Origin: an uncultured Mycoplasmatota bacterium
GTDB lineage: Bacteria; Bacillota_I; Bacilli_A; RF39; UBA660
NCBI GenBank assembly: GCA_900547995.1
Contig: URIY01000002.1
Coordinates: 1 to 64,000, forward strand
Direction: 5' to 3'
DNA length: 64,000 nt
Shown here: piece by piece, positions 19,269-26,869 of the stretch
Position numbering within the stretch: position 1 is the stretch's first letter
Layout: each line of letters opens with the position of its first letter
Translations under genes and position numbers: made by a program
The notes under the pieces: generated by a model
Told to the model about the DNA's origin: nothing
Seen by the model: only the letters and a program-made list of their open reading frames with translations
Database searches by the model: none

Positions 19269-19757
19269 ATGGTGATGAAAATGAAATTTAAATTTTTATT
19301 TCCTTTAGTGCTTGCTATTGGGATTGGATTTGGATTTGGTAAATTAATGTTTAGTCAGTATGATTCAAAAATAAGTATTAAAACAGTATTTGGTGATAAA
19401 AGTGAAAAGGTTTATTTTATTCAACAAGGAGTTTATTCATCAAAGGAAAGTATGGAAGAAAATACAACGGATTTTCCTTATTATATTTATGATATCTTAG
19501 ATGATAAGTATCATGTATATATAGGTATAACAAAAGATACTAAAAATACAGATAAATTAAAGGAGTATTTTGAAAAAAAAGGGTATATTATATATGTAAA
19601 GGAAATAAACGTAAGTAATAAAGCCTTTTTAGATGCGATTAATAGTTATGATGAATTATTATCCAAAACAACTGATGATAAGTCTATTCAAACTATTTGT
19701 AATCAAATATTAGTAAAGTATGAGGAGTTGGTAAAGCAAAGTGAATCTAAAAATTAA
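19269..19757 (+). CDS. SpoIIB-like membrane-anchored protein
   Basis: A 162-residue protein with a short cytoplasmic N terminus, one membrane helix (about 8-27) and an extracellular domain. The stretch from VYFIQQGVYSSKESMEE to YHVYIGITKDTKNTDKLKEYFEKKGY has the sub-pattern of SPOR-type folds: strand Q-x-G-x-[FY], helix, then a Y-x-V-x-[IV]-G strand. SPOR domains bind denuded peptidoglycan at septa. In B. subtilis the gene two before radC is spoIIB, which also has one membrane helix and a SPOR-like domain, so context and topology agree. Sequence similarity alone is modest. It overlaps radC by 17 bases. Confidence 0.6.
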   Translation: MVMKMKFKFLFPLVLAIGIGFGFGKLMFSQYDSKISIKTVFGDKSEKVYFIQQGVYSSKESMEENTTDFPYYIYDILDDKYHVYIGITKDTKNTDKLKEYFEKKGYIIYVKEINVSNKAFLDAINSYDELLSKTTDDKSIQTICNQILVKYEELVKQSESKN

Positions 19758-20424
19758 AGATATACCAGTAGATGAAAGACCTAGAGAAAGACTTATTAAT
19801 TATGGTGTAAATAGTTTATCTACGGAGGAACTACTTGCTATTATTATTAAAAATGGTACTAAAAATAATTCGGCCAAAATGCTTGCTAGTGAAATTATAT
19901 CTAAAACAGATGGACTTAAAAATACTGAGATTCTAAATTATGAATTTTTAAAAAGTATAAAAGGAATTGGTAGTGCTAAAGCATGTGATATCGTTGCATC
20001 TCTTGAACTAGGTAAGAGAGTAAACCAAAATATTAAATCCATAAATGGTATAAAATTTACTAATTCTTCTTTAGTCTTTGATTACTACAAGAATATTATT
20101 GGTGATAAAAAACAAGAATATTTTTATGTTGTTTATTTAGATAGTAGCAAGAAAATAATCAAAGATAAAGTTTTATTTATGGGGACACTTAATCATAGTA
20201 TTGTTCATCCGAGAGAAGTCTTTAAAGAAGGTTATTTAGTCAGTGCTTCAAGTTTTATATGTGTCCATAATCATCCAAGTGGCAATGTTTTACCAAGTCG
20301 TGAAGATATAGAAATTACAAAACAATTAAAAGAAATAGGTACTATGATGGGAGTACCACTTGTTGACCATATTATTATAGGGATAGATAAGTATTATAGT
20401 TTTTTTGAAAATGGTGATATATAA
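19741..20424 (+). CDS. radC: RadC family JAB1/MPN-domain protein
   Basis: A 227-residue RadC homologue. Seen: the N-terminal helical part PVDERPRERLINYGVNSLSTEELLAIII, a helix-hairpin-helix KSIKGIGSAKA (around 78-88), and the zinc-binding JAMM motif HNHPSG with VDHIIIG downstream (Asp ligand). RadC proteins have a metalloprotease-like fold; the cellular role is still unclear despite the old DNA-repair name. Begins with GTG inside the upstream gene. Position before mreC is as in Bacillus. Confidence 0.95.
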   Translation: MNLKIKDIPVDERPRERLINYGVNSLSTEELLAIIIKNGTKNNSAKMLASEIISKTDGLKNTEILNYEFLKSIKGIGSAKACDIVASLELGKRVNQNIKSINGIKFTNSSLVFDYYKNIIGDKKQEYFYVVYLDSSKKIIKDKVLFMGTLNHSIVHPREVFKEGYLVSASSFICVHNHPSGNVLPSREDIEITKQLKEIGTMMGVPLVDHIIIGIDKYYSFFENGDI

Positions 20425-20470
20425 CTTTAAAAAGAAAGATAAATATATTATAATTAAATAGGTGAATGGT

Positions 20471-21328
20471 ATGTATAAAAAGAAAAAAATAGATAAGAAA
20501 AATATTTACATAATTAGTATTATTGTTATTTTAGTTTTTGTTTCAAGTATAATATATATATTAAAAAAAGATAGAAATTTAAACCCTTTTGAAAAGGTGA
20601 TTAAAGATACATGTTTAACTATTAGTAGTACCTTTTATAAACCTGTTACATTTATTAAAAATAAAATAAATGAAGCTCATGAGAAAAAGAAAATATATAA
20701 AAAGTATAAGGTACTAGAAGAGAAATATAATGCTACCAATTTTGACAGTGCTAAAATGAAGGAATTAGAAAAAGAAAATAATGAGTTAAAAAAACTTCTT
20801 GAACTAAAAGATACTTTATCTGAATATCAAAAAATTAATGCAACTGTTGTAAATCGTAATGTTGGATATTGGTATGACACCATAACAATTGATAAGGGTG
20901 AGTCTTCGGGAATTGGAAAAGGTATGGCTGTAGTTACTAATGATGGCCTTATTGGTAAAGTTGTTAATACAAGTTATTTATATAGTACTGTTAAACTTTT
21001 AACAAGTGATGAATTAGGTCAAAAAGTATCTGTTAAAATAAGTCTTGATGATAATAATTATGTATATGGCCTTTTATCTTCATATGACCAAGATGAAAAG
21101 AGTTTTGTTATTGAGGGAATATCAGAAAATGTTGATATAAAGGAAGGTGCCATGGTTACAACGACGGGCATGAGTAGCATTTTTCCAAGTGGTATATTAA
21201 TTGGATATATAAAAGGTGTAAAGAAAGATAATTTTGATTTAACGATGCTTGCTCTTGCCAAAGCAAGTTATAATGTTGATAATATAACGTACGTTAGCGT
21301 TTTAAAAAGGAATAGTGAGACAGAATGA
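20471..21328 (+). CDS. mreC: Rod shape-determining protein MreC
   Basis: A 285-residue protein: cytoplasmic basic N terminus, one membrane helix (about 15-35), coiled coil (about 75-110) with ELEKENNELKKLLELKD, and a beta-rich extracellular domain with DGLIGKVVNTSYLYSTVKLLT and PSGILIGYIKGV, all typical of MreC. It links the elongation peptidoglycan synthase to the cytoskeleton. The frame opens at GTG 20462, but ATG 20471 is better spaced from AGGTGAA. Unusually mreB, which normally precedes it, is missing between radC and mreC. It overlaps mreD by four bases (ATGA). Confidence 0.95.
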   Translation: MYKKKKIDKKNIYIISIIVILVFVSSIIYILKKDRNLNPFEKVIKDTCLTISSTFYKPVTFIKNKINEAHEKKKIYKKYKVLEEKYNATNFDSAKMKELEKENNELKKLLELKDTLSEYQKINATVVNRNVGYWYDTITIDKGESSGIGKGMAVVTNDGLIGKVVNTSYLYSTVKLLTSDELGQKVSVKISLDDNNYVYGLLSSYDQDEKSFVIEGISENVDIKEGAMVTTTGMSSIFPSGILIGYIKGVKKDNFDLTMLALAKASYNVDNITYVSVLKRNSETE

Positions 21329-21822
21329 TTCCTTTAATTTTCATTATTGTATCATTCATTTTGGAAGGATTATGCTCTTTAATTTTTAATTCTTCTTTAC
21401 TGGCAACTACTTTTTCCTTTTTATCTCTTCTTTTTATATATCCTTTTGTAAAAGAAAAGAAAAATTTTATGATTATATCTTTTATATTTGGTCTTATATA
21501 TGATATTACTTACACGGGAACTGTTCTTTTAAATGCTTTTATTTTTTTAGTTGCATCCATAATTATTATTAAATTATATAAAACATTTCAAATGAATCCT
21601 TTTAATATTATTATCATAAGTATAAGTTTAATTATCATATATCGCAGTATAACATATTTATTTTTACTAAGTATAAGCAATCAATCATTTAATATAATGG
21701 TTCTTTTAGAAAGTATATATTCTTCATTAATATTAAATGCTACATATGTTTTTATAATATATTTTATACTGACAAGAAAATGTTTTAAGAAAAGAATTCA
21801 AAATAGTAAAATAAAGTATTAA
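21325..21822 (+). CDS. mreD: Rod shape-determining protein MreD
   Basis: A 165-residue membrane protein with five or six hydrophobic helices, of standard MreD length and in the invariant position after mreC. Visible family pattern includes FIFGLIYDITYTGTVLLNAFIF around 50-70. MreD works with MreC, RodA and PBP2 in lateral wall growth. The ATG overlaps the mreC stop. Sequence conservation in MreD is low in general, so the call rests on context and topology. Confidence 0.9.
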   Translation: MIPLIFIIVSFILEGLCSLIFNSSLLATTFSFLSLLFIYPFVKEKKNFMIISFIFGLIYDITYTGTVLLNAFIFLVASIIIIKLYKTFQMNPFNIIIISISLIIIYRSITYLFLLSISNQSFNIMVLLESIYSSLILNATYVFIIYFILTRKCFKKRIQNSKIKY

Positions 21823-21836
21823 TTTACTATTTTTTT
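21801..21836 (+). terminator. Terminator overlapping the end of mreD
   Basis: Perfect 10-bp stem AAATAGTAAA/TTTACTATTT (21801-21810 with 21823-21832) and a T7 run; the 5' arm lies inside mreD. It could reduce read-through into spoIVFA. Confidence 0.7.
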
Positions 21837-21861
21837 CATATAAATTAATGGGTGATAAGAT

Positions 21862-22470
21862 ATGGATGATTACATTAAATATAGAAATAAGATGAAACGT
21901 AAGAATAATAGAGATAAAAAAGAAAATAAGTTTTTTAGCTGCTTTTTAACGAAAACACTTTTAGTAATTATTATTACGCTTGGTATTTTAATTGTACTTA
22001 AAAACAATAGTTCTTTAAAAACAAAATTTTATAAATATGTATATGATACCCATTTTTCTTTTGCTACTGTTAACAAATTATATGAAGATACATTTGGTAG
22101 CCCTATACCCTTTAAAGACTTATTAAATCAAAAAACTTCTCCTGTCTTTAATGAAAAACTTTATTATAACACAGCCAATAAATATTATGATGGAGTTATG
22201 CTTGGAGTTGAAAAGAATTTACTTGTACCTGTTTTAGAAAGTGGTATGGTTATTTTTGTTGGCGAAAAAGATAATTATGGTAGTACGGTTATTATTGAAC
22301 AGGTAGATGGTATTGAATGTTGGTATGGAAATGTTACTAATTTAAATGTTAAAATGTATGATTATGTAGAAAAGGGTAGTATACTTGGTAATTCACTTGA
22401 TGATAAATTATATTTAGTTTATAAAAAAGATGGTGTAAGTCTTGATTATCAAGAATTTATTAAAAATTAA
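21862..22470 (+). CDS. spoIVFA: SpoIVFA-like protein with inactive LytM/M23 domain
   Basis: A 202-residue protein with a basic cytoplasmic N terminus, one membrane helix (about 30-50) and a C-terminal M23/LytM-like fold (about 105-195). In active M23 enzymes the zinc site needs HxxxD and HxH; here the corresponding segments read ESGMVIFVGEKDNYGS and ECWYGNVTNL, with no such histidines, so catalysis is unlikely. In B. subtilis, SpoIVFA is likewise a LytM-fold anchor and regulator of the SpoIVFB protease. Location directly before spoIVFB supports this role. RBS GGGTGAT precedes the ATG. Confidence 0.8.
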   Translation: MDDYIKYRNKMKRKNNRDKKENKFFSCFLTKTLLVIIITLGILIVLKNNSSLKTKFYKYVYDTHFSFATVNKLYEDTFGSPIPFKDLLNQKTSPVFNEKLYYNTANKYYDGVMLGVEKNLLVPVLESGMVIFVGEKDNYGSTVIIEQVDGIECWYGNVTNLNVKMYDYVEKGSILGNSLDDKLYLVYKKDGVSLDYQEFIKN

Positions 22471-23200
22471 AATTCATCCCTTATTTTATCTATTTGCCTT
22501 TTTTTCTAGTATAACAGGACTATTTTATGAATTTGTTATTTTTACTATTATTATTTTTGTTCATGAAATGGGTCATGTTACAGCAGGTTTACTATTTGAA
22601 ATAAACATAAAAAAAATACTTATTTTACCCTTTGGGGGTTTAACTATTTTTGAAATGCCTATTAATATTAGATTATATAAAGAATTTCTTATTGCTGTTA
22701 TGGGACCTTTATTTCAAATAATATTTTGGCTATTTTTATATAAAATAAATTATTGTAATAGTGTCTTTAATTATTATAATACTTTTATTTTACTTTTTAA
22801 TTTATTACCGATATATCCCCTTGATGGTAGTAAAATATTTAATATTATCATAAACAAAATAACTAGTTTTAAAAAGAGTTATTTTGTTACGTTTTATACA
22901 TCAATAATAACAATTATTATATTTATATATGTTATTATATTTAAACATTATAATTTGAGTTTAATAATAATTGTTCTTTTCTTAATTAAAGAATTAATAA
23001 AGGGGTATATAAACTTTAACTTCCTTTTTAATAAATTTTTACTTGAAAGATATAAAAATGACTTCCATTTTTCTAAACGAAGAGTTATAAAAAATATAAA
23101 TAGTATGAAAAGAGATTATAGTCATATTATTAAAGAAGGAAATAAATATGTGACAGAAAAAGAAATTTTAAGAAAAAGGTTTGACAATGTGTCTAAATAA
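22442..23200 (+). CDS. spoIVFB: SpoIVFB-like M50 intramembrane metalloprotease
   Basis: A 252-residue site-2 protease. Seen: KIHPLFYLFAFFSSITGLFYE at the N terminus like SpoIVFB, zinc motif HEMGH in IIIFVHEMGHVTAGLLFEI (about 41-45), LPFGGLTIFE and the second-site motif LLPIYPLDGSK with the catalytic Asp. In Bacillus this enzyme activates pro-sigma-K in the mother cell. The C-terminal 90 residues are basic and lack an obvious CBS domain. The only in-frame start candidate before the conserved region is a TTG at 22442 inside spoIVFA (29-base overlap), so start is less certain. The rplU promoter lies inside its 3' end. Confidence 0.88.
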   Translation: MIIKNLLKIKIHPLFYLFAFFSSITGLFYEFVIFTIIIFVHEMGHVTAGLLFEINIKKILILPFGGLTIFEMPINIRLYKEFLIAVMGPLFQIIFWLFLYKINYCNSVFNYYNTFILLFNLLPIYPLDGSKIFNIIINKITSFKKSYFVTFYTSIITIIIFIYVIIFKHYNLSLIIIVLFLIKELIKGYINFNFLFNKFLLERYKNDFHFSKRRVIKNINSMKRDYSHIIKEGNKYVTEKEILRKRFDNVSK

Positions 23201-23209
23201 TGATAGAAT
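23181..23209 (+). promoter_or_regulatory. Promoter of rplU-prp-rpmA
   Basis: Consensus TTGACA (23181-23186), 17-bp spacer and TAGAAT (23204-23209). It overlaps the end of spoIVFB and drives the ribosomal protein operon separately. Confidence 0.85.
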
Positions 23210-23215
23210 TAATAG

Positions 23216-23300
23216 GTATGTAGAGCCTCTCTCTACAACCACACAGAAAAGGTTAAAACATATGTTACCTTAATGGTGAGTCTTAGATTATAAAGGAGGA
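23216..23300 (+). promoter_or_regulatory. Structured 5' leader of rplU (L21 leader type)
   Basis: Between the promoter and the RBS AGGAGGAG lies a leader with a GTAGAG/CTCTAC hairpin (23220-23225 with 23231-23236) and a second hairpin AAGGT/ACCTT (23249-23253 with 23267-23271) enclosing the palindrome AACATATGTT. Position and general form fit the L21 leader class of low-GC Gram-positives, thought to allow autoregulation by a ribosomal protein. Identity to the Rfam model was not tested. Confidence 0.65.
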
Positions 23301-23307
23301 GTGAAAG

Positions 23308-23610
23308 ATGAAAGCAGTTATTGAAACTGGAGGAAAACAATACTTAGTCGAAGAAGGATCAGTTATCTTTGTTGAAAAGCTAGATGCTGAAGAAGGTAAA
23401 AAAGTAACTTTTGATAAAGTATTAATGGTTAATAATGAAGTTGGAATGCCATATGTAACTGATGCCAAAGTAGAAGGTGAAGTTGTTAAACATGGTAAAG
23501 AAAAGAAAATTATTGTATACCATTATAGACAAAAGAAGAAATTCCGTAAGAGACAAGGTCATCGTCAACCATATACTAAGGTAGAAATCAAATCAATTAA
23601 AACTAAATAA
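23308..23610 (+). CDS. rplU: 50S ribosomal protein bL21
   Basis: A 100-residue L21. Seen: [18 protein letters not shown] at the N terminus and the RNA-binding [21 protein letters not shown] near the C terminus. Length is standard. AAGGAGGAG is seven bases before the ATG. First gene of rplU-prp-rpmA, separated from prp by one base. Confidence 0.98.
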   Translation: MKAVIETGGKQYLVEEGSVIFVEKLDAEEGKKVTFDKVLMVNNEVGMPYVTDAKVEGEVVKHGKEKKIIVYHYRQKKKFRKRQGHRQPYTKVEIKSIKTK

Positions 23611-23611
23611 T

Positions 23612-23920
23612 ATGATTAATATTAATACATATAAAAAAAATGGCTATATTAGCAAAATTACTATTAAAGGACATTCTGGATATAGTGAGTATGGAACAGA
23701 TATAGTTTGTGCGAGTGTTAGTAGTATTGCAACAACAACTGTAAATGCTATTGCTAGGCTAAACAATGATTTGATTTATTTTGATGATAAAGATGGGTTT
23801 CTTGTTATTGAAATAAAAGAAAATGATAGGGTAATTAATATTCTTGTAAATAATATGTTAGATTTATTTAGAGAGCTGGAAAATGATTATCCCAAAAATG
23901 TAAAAATAAAAAACAATTAA
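23612..23920 (+). CDS. prp: Ribosomal-processing cysteine protease Prp (YsxB)
   Basis: A 102-residue Prp homologue. The catalytic pair is visible: His in [11 protein letters not shown] (about 20-30) and Cys in DIVCASVS (about 30-37). Prp cuts the N-terminal extension from L27 in Firmicutes; the rpmA product just downstream carries exactly such an extension. Only one base separates it from rplU and there is no strong RBS of its own, so translation is probably coupled. Confidence 0.93.
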   Translation: MININTYKKNGYISKITIKGHSGYSEYGTDIVCASVSSIATTTVNAIARLNNDLIYFDDKDGFLVIEIKENDRVINILVNNMLDLFRELENDYPKNVKIKNN

Positions 23921-23934
23921 TAGGAGGTGTTATC

Positions 23935-24228
23935 ATGCTTAAACTTATGAAATTAAATATTCAATTATTTGCTCATAAGAAGGGACAAGGTTCAACTAAA
24001 AACGGTCGTGATTCTATCGCTAAACGTTTAGGAGCTAAGGCTGCTGATGGTGAATATGTTACTGGTGGTTCTATAATTTATAGACAAAGAGGAACTAAGA
24101 TTTATCCAGGTAAGAATGCTGGTATTGGTTCTGATGATACTGTATATGCAAAAGTAGAAGGATATGTTAAATTTGAACGTGTAGGTAAAGATCGTACACA
24201 AGTTAGTATATATCCTGAAAGAGTATAG
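23935..24228 (+). CDS. rpmA: 50S ribosomal protein bL27 with Prp-cleaved leader
   Basis: A 97-residue L27. The N terminus [20 protein letters not shown] contains the Firmicute cleavage signal LNIQLF before AHKKG; Prp is expected to cut after the Phe to expose the Ala-His tail that reaches the peptidyl-transferase centre. The rest ([29 protein letters not shown]) is standard. RBS AGGAGGTG. Third gene of the operon, as in Bacillus, but spo0B and obg, which follow in Bacillus, are replaced by infC. Confidence 0.98.
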   Translation: MLKLMKLNIQLFAHKKGQGSTKNGRDSIAKRLGAKAADGEYVTGGSIIYRQRGTKIYPGKNAGIGSDDTVYAKVEGYVKFERVGKDRTQVSIYPERV

Positions 24229-24239
24229 TTAGTAATTAA

Positions 24240-24375
24240 AAAATAAAATGAAAGTAGAAGTTTCCACTTCTCACCCGATGATGAATAGTTTTGGGTAAAA
24301 GGCATATAAATAGTTTTTTATTTGTATGATGGTGGATGCTTCTTATATGCATTCACTTTTTTGGAGGTGTAATAT
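24240..24375 (+). promoter_or_regulatory. infC-rpmI-rplT leader with terminator and antiterminator
   Basis: The leader holds an AGAAGT/ACTTCT hairpin (24256-24261 with 24266-24271), an ACCC/GGGT pair (24273-24276 with 24293-24296) and an intrinsic terminator GTGGATGC/GCATTCAC (24332-24339 with 24349-24356, one G-T pair) followed by T6, immediately before the RBS. A perfect 8-base complement, GCATATAA (24302-24309) to TTATATGC (24343-24350), would occupy the loop and the start of the 3' arm and so disrupt the terminator. Transcriptional attenuation of IF3 operons by L20 is established in B. subtilis; this resembles that class. I saw no good promoter, so transcription may enter from rpmA. Confidence 0.75.
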
Positions 24376-24906
24376 ATCGCAAATAAAGAAAGAGATTTGT
24401 TTATTAATGAACAAATAAGGGCTAAAGAAGTAATGGTTATTGGACCAAGTGGGGAGCAACTTGGAATTAAAAACATTAAAGATGCACTTACACTTGCTAG
24501 TTATGCAGGCTTTGATCTTGTTTTGATGAGCCCAAATGCTGTTCCACCAGTTTGTAAAATAATGGATTACAGCAAATTTAAATACGAAAACAAGAAAAAG
24601 CAAAAAGAAAATTTAAAGAAACAACGCGAAAGCAATCTAGAAATGAAAGAATATAGATTATCTGTTTCTATTGATGTTCATGATTTTAATACAAGAGTTA
24701 ACAATTCAAAAAAGTATTTAGAAAAAGGACATCGTATTAAAGTAACAATTAGGTTTAAGGGTAGAGAAATGGTACATACAGAGCTTGGTGCTGATGTTTT
24801 ACTTAGATTTGCATCTGCACTTGAGAGTGTTGCTGAAATAGAACAAAAACCAGCTATGGATGGACGTTTTATGACAATGATTCTTATGCCAAAAAAAGAA
24901 AAGTAG
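24376..24906 (+). CDS. infC: Translation initiation factor IF-3 (ATC start)
   Basis: IF-3, about 176 residues, which keeps ribosomal subunits apart and checks start codons. Seen: NEQIRAKEVMVIGPSGEQLG, the linker KKQKENLKKQRESNLEMKEYRLS and the C-terminal domain with VTIRFKGREMVH. The frame is open only back to a stop at 24370-24372. The conserved N terminus (ANKERDLFINEQIRA) begins right after an ATC codon at 24376, placed six bases after GGAGGTG (24363-24369). The TTG at 24397 would delete conserved residues and has no RBS. A rare start codon is typical for infC, where IF-3 represses its own translation through it. Confidence 0.95.
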   Translation: MANKERDLFINEQIRAKEVMVIGPSGEQLGIKNIKDALTLASYAGFDLVLMSPNAVPPVCKIMDYSKFKYENKKKQKENLKKQRESNLEMKEYRLSVSIDVHDFNTRVNNSKKYLEKGHRIKVTIRFKGREMVHTELGADVLLRFASALESVAEIEQKPAMDGRFMTMILMPKKEK

Positions 24907-24916
24907 GAGGGATAGT

Positions 24917-25108
24917 ATGCCAAAATTAAAAACACATAAAGGTACTGCAAAAGTATGTAAAGTTAGACCAGGTGGAACAGTAAAAATTGGAAAACCAGGT
25001 TCAAGACACAATACAGGAAAGAAAAATAGAGTTCAAAATCGTAATAGTAGAAAAGGATCTTTATTAAGTAAAGCAGATCAAAATCGTTTAAAAAACATTA
25101 TTAAGTAA
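24917..25108 (+). CDS. rpmI: 50S ribosomal protein bL35
   Basis: A 63-residue basic protein with the L35 pattern [43 protein letters not shown] and NRLKNIIK. Normal length. RBS AGGAGGG eight bases upstream of the ATG. Lies between infC and rplT as in nearly all bacteria. Confidence 0.97.
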   Translation: MPKLKTHKGTAKVCKVRPGGTVKIGKPGSRHNTGKKNRVQNRNSRKGSLLSKADQNRLKNIIK

Positions 25109-25125
25109 TTGAAGGAGGAATTAAA

Positions 25126-25656
25126 ATGCCAAGAGTTAAAAATGGTACAATACATCGTGCTCGTAGAAAAAAAGTATTAAAAGAAGCTAAAGGATATTTC
25201 GGAAGTAAACATAGATTATATAGAACAGCTAAAGAACAAGTAATGCATTCATTAAGTTATGCATATAGAGATAGAAAACAAAAGAAACGTGATTTTAGAA
25301 AATTATGGATTACAAGAATTAATGCTGCATGTCGTGCAAATGACATCAGTTATTCAAAATTCATAAATGGTTTATCAATTGCTAATGTAATTATTAACAG
25401 AAAAATGTTATCTGAAATTGCTATTGCTAATCCTGAATATTTTAGTAAACTAGTTGAAGTTGCTAAAGAAGCATTAAATGGTGGTGTTAAAAAAACTACT
25501 ACAAAAGCTGTTAAAGAAGTAAAAGAAACTAAAAAAGAAGAAACTACTGATTTATCTAAATTAACTGTAGCAGAACTTCGTGAAATGGCTAAGGCTAAAG
25601 GTATCGAAGGTGTATCTACAATGAAAAAAGCTGACTTAGTTGCAGCACTACAATAA
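25126..25656 (+). CDS. rplT: 50S ribosomal protein bL20 with extra C-terminal SAP/Rho_N-like domain
   Basis: The first 118 residues are ordinary L20 ([50 protein letters not shown]). L20 normally stops there. Here about 58 residues follow: a lysine/threonine-rich linker (about 122-142) and [20 protein letters not shown] then KADLVAAL, which has the helix-turn-helix pattern of SAP or Rho N-terminal domains that bind nucleic acid. Frame and codon use continue smoothly, so it is not a frameshift artefact. In Bacillus L20 also represses its own operon, so the tail could affect RNA binding. Terminator follows. Confidence 0.95.
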   Translation: MPRVKNGTIHRARRKKVLKEAKGYFGSKHRLYRTAKEQVMHSLSYAYRDRKQKKRDFRKLWITRINAACRANDISYSKFINGLSIANVIINRKMLSEIAIANPEYFSKLVEVAKEALNGGVKKTTTKAVKEVKETKKEETTDLSKLTVAELREMAKAKGIEGVSTMKKADLVAALQ

Positions 25657-25663
25657 TATCAAT

Positions 25664-25690
25664 AGACTGAGAATCATCTTAGTCTTTTTG
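25664..25690 (+). terminator. Terminator after rplT
   Basis: Stem AGACTGAGA/TCTTAGTCT (25664-25672 with 25677-25685, one G-T pair), ATCA loop and T run. Confidence 0.88.
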
Positions 25691-25719
25691 TTTACTTTAA
25701 TGAATAAATATTATATAAT
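25691..25719 (+). promoter_or_regulatory. Promoter of the GT4-galE cluster
   Basis: TTTACT (25691-25696), 17-bp spacer, TATAAT (25714-25719), followed by RBS GGTGG and the ATG at 25735. Confidence 0.6.
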
Positions 25720-25734
25720 TATGATGGTGGTATT

Positions 25735-26865
25735 ATGAAGAAAATAACAATACTTGCACTTCATTTAGGATATGGTGGTATTGAAAGATGTATTAGTAAT
25801 CTTGTTAATTCATTATGCAATGATTATGAAATTGAGATTATATCTACATATAAACTATTTGATACGCCAGTATTTAAAATAGATGATAAAGTAACAATTA
25901 AATACTTAATTACAGATATGAAACCTAATAAAAAAGAAATAAAGGAAGCATTATCTAAATTTAAAATAATAACATTTGTTAAAGAATTAATTAAATCTAA
26001 AAAAATCCTTAAATTAAAAAAAGAACTAATGATTAATTATATTAAAAATTGTCATAGTGATGTCATTATTTCTACACGTGATATACATAATTTATGGTTA
26101 TCTAAATACGGTAATTCTTCTTCTTTAAAAATTGGATGGGAACATAATTTTCATAATAATGACCAAAAATATATAAATAAAATTATTAAATCAGTATATG
26201 GTCTTGATTATTTTGTATTAGTATCAAAAAGTTTAAAAGAATTTTATGATGGTAAAACAGGTAATTGTAAATGTGTATATATTCCTAATTCGATTAGTTA
26301 TATACCTAAAAATAAATCTAAGTTAGATGGTAAAAATTTAATTTCGGTAGGAAGATTAGAAGTAGAAAAAGGTTATAGTGATTTAATAGATGTATTTGAG
26401 ATGGTGCATAAAATATATCCTGATTTAAAATTAAATATTATAGGTGATGGTTCTTTAAGAGAAGAACTACAAAAAAAGATTAATAAGTTAAATCTTAGTG
26501 ATAATATTATTCTTCATGGATTTAAAGATTCAAAATACATTGAAAAAGAATTATTAAAATCATCTATCTATTTAATGAGTTCTTTAACAGAGTCCTTTGG
26601 TCTTGTGTTAATTGAAGCATCATCTTTTGGACTTCCATGTATTGCTTTTTCTAGTGCAAATGGTGCATGTGAAATAATTAAAGATAATTGGGATGGATAT
26701 TTAATTGAAAATAGAGATAAAGAAAAAATGGCTAAGAGAATTGTTAATTTAATTAAAAATCCTGAAAGAAGAATTATAATGGGGGATAATGCTTATAAGA
26801 AAAGTATTAATTATAAAGCAGATAATATAAAAGATATGTGGGTTAAATTATTTGAAGAGAAGTGA
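25735..26865 (+). CDS. Family 4 glycosyltransferase
   Basis: A 376-residue GT-B enzyme. Seen: LGYGGIERCISNLVNSL in the N-terminal domain, and in the C-terminal domain NLISVGRLEVEKGYSDLI, NIIGDGSLREEL, HGFKDS and the donor-binding SLTESFGLVLIEASSFGLP with its two Glu residues about eight apart. Retaining GT4 enzymes add hexoses to lipid-linked glycans. It starts a four-gene cluster with an Alg14/Alg13-type pair and galE, so it probably helps build a surface polysaccharide. Sugar specificity is unknown. Confidence 0.92.
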   Translation: MKKITILALHLGYGGIERCISNLVNSLCNDYEIEIISTYKLFDTPVFKIDDKVTIKYLITDMKPNKKEIKEALSKFKIITFVKELIKSKKILKLKKELMINYIKNCHSDVIISTRDIHNLWLSKYGNSSSLKIGWEHNFHNNDQKYINKIIKSVYGLDYFVLVSKSLKEFYDGKTGNCKCVYIPNSISYIPKNKSKLDGKNLISVGRLEVEKGYSDLIDVFEMVHKIYPDLKLNIIGDGSLREELQKKINKLNLSDNIILHGFKDSKYIEKELLKSSIYLMSSLTESFGLVLIEASSFGLPCIAFSSANGACEIIKDNWDGYLIENRDKEKMAKRIVNLIKNPERRIIMGDNAYKKSINYKADNIKDMWVKLFEEK

Positions 26866-26869
26866 TAAG

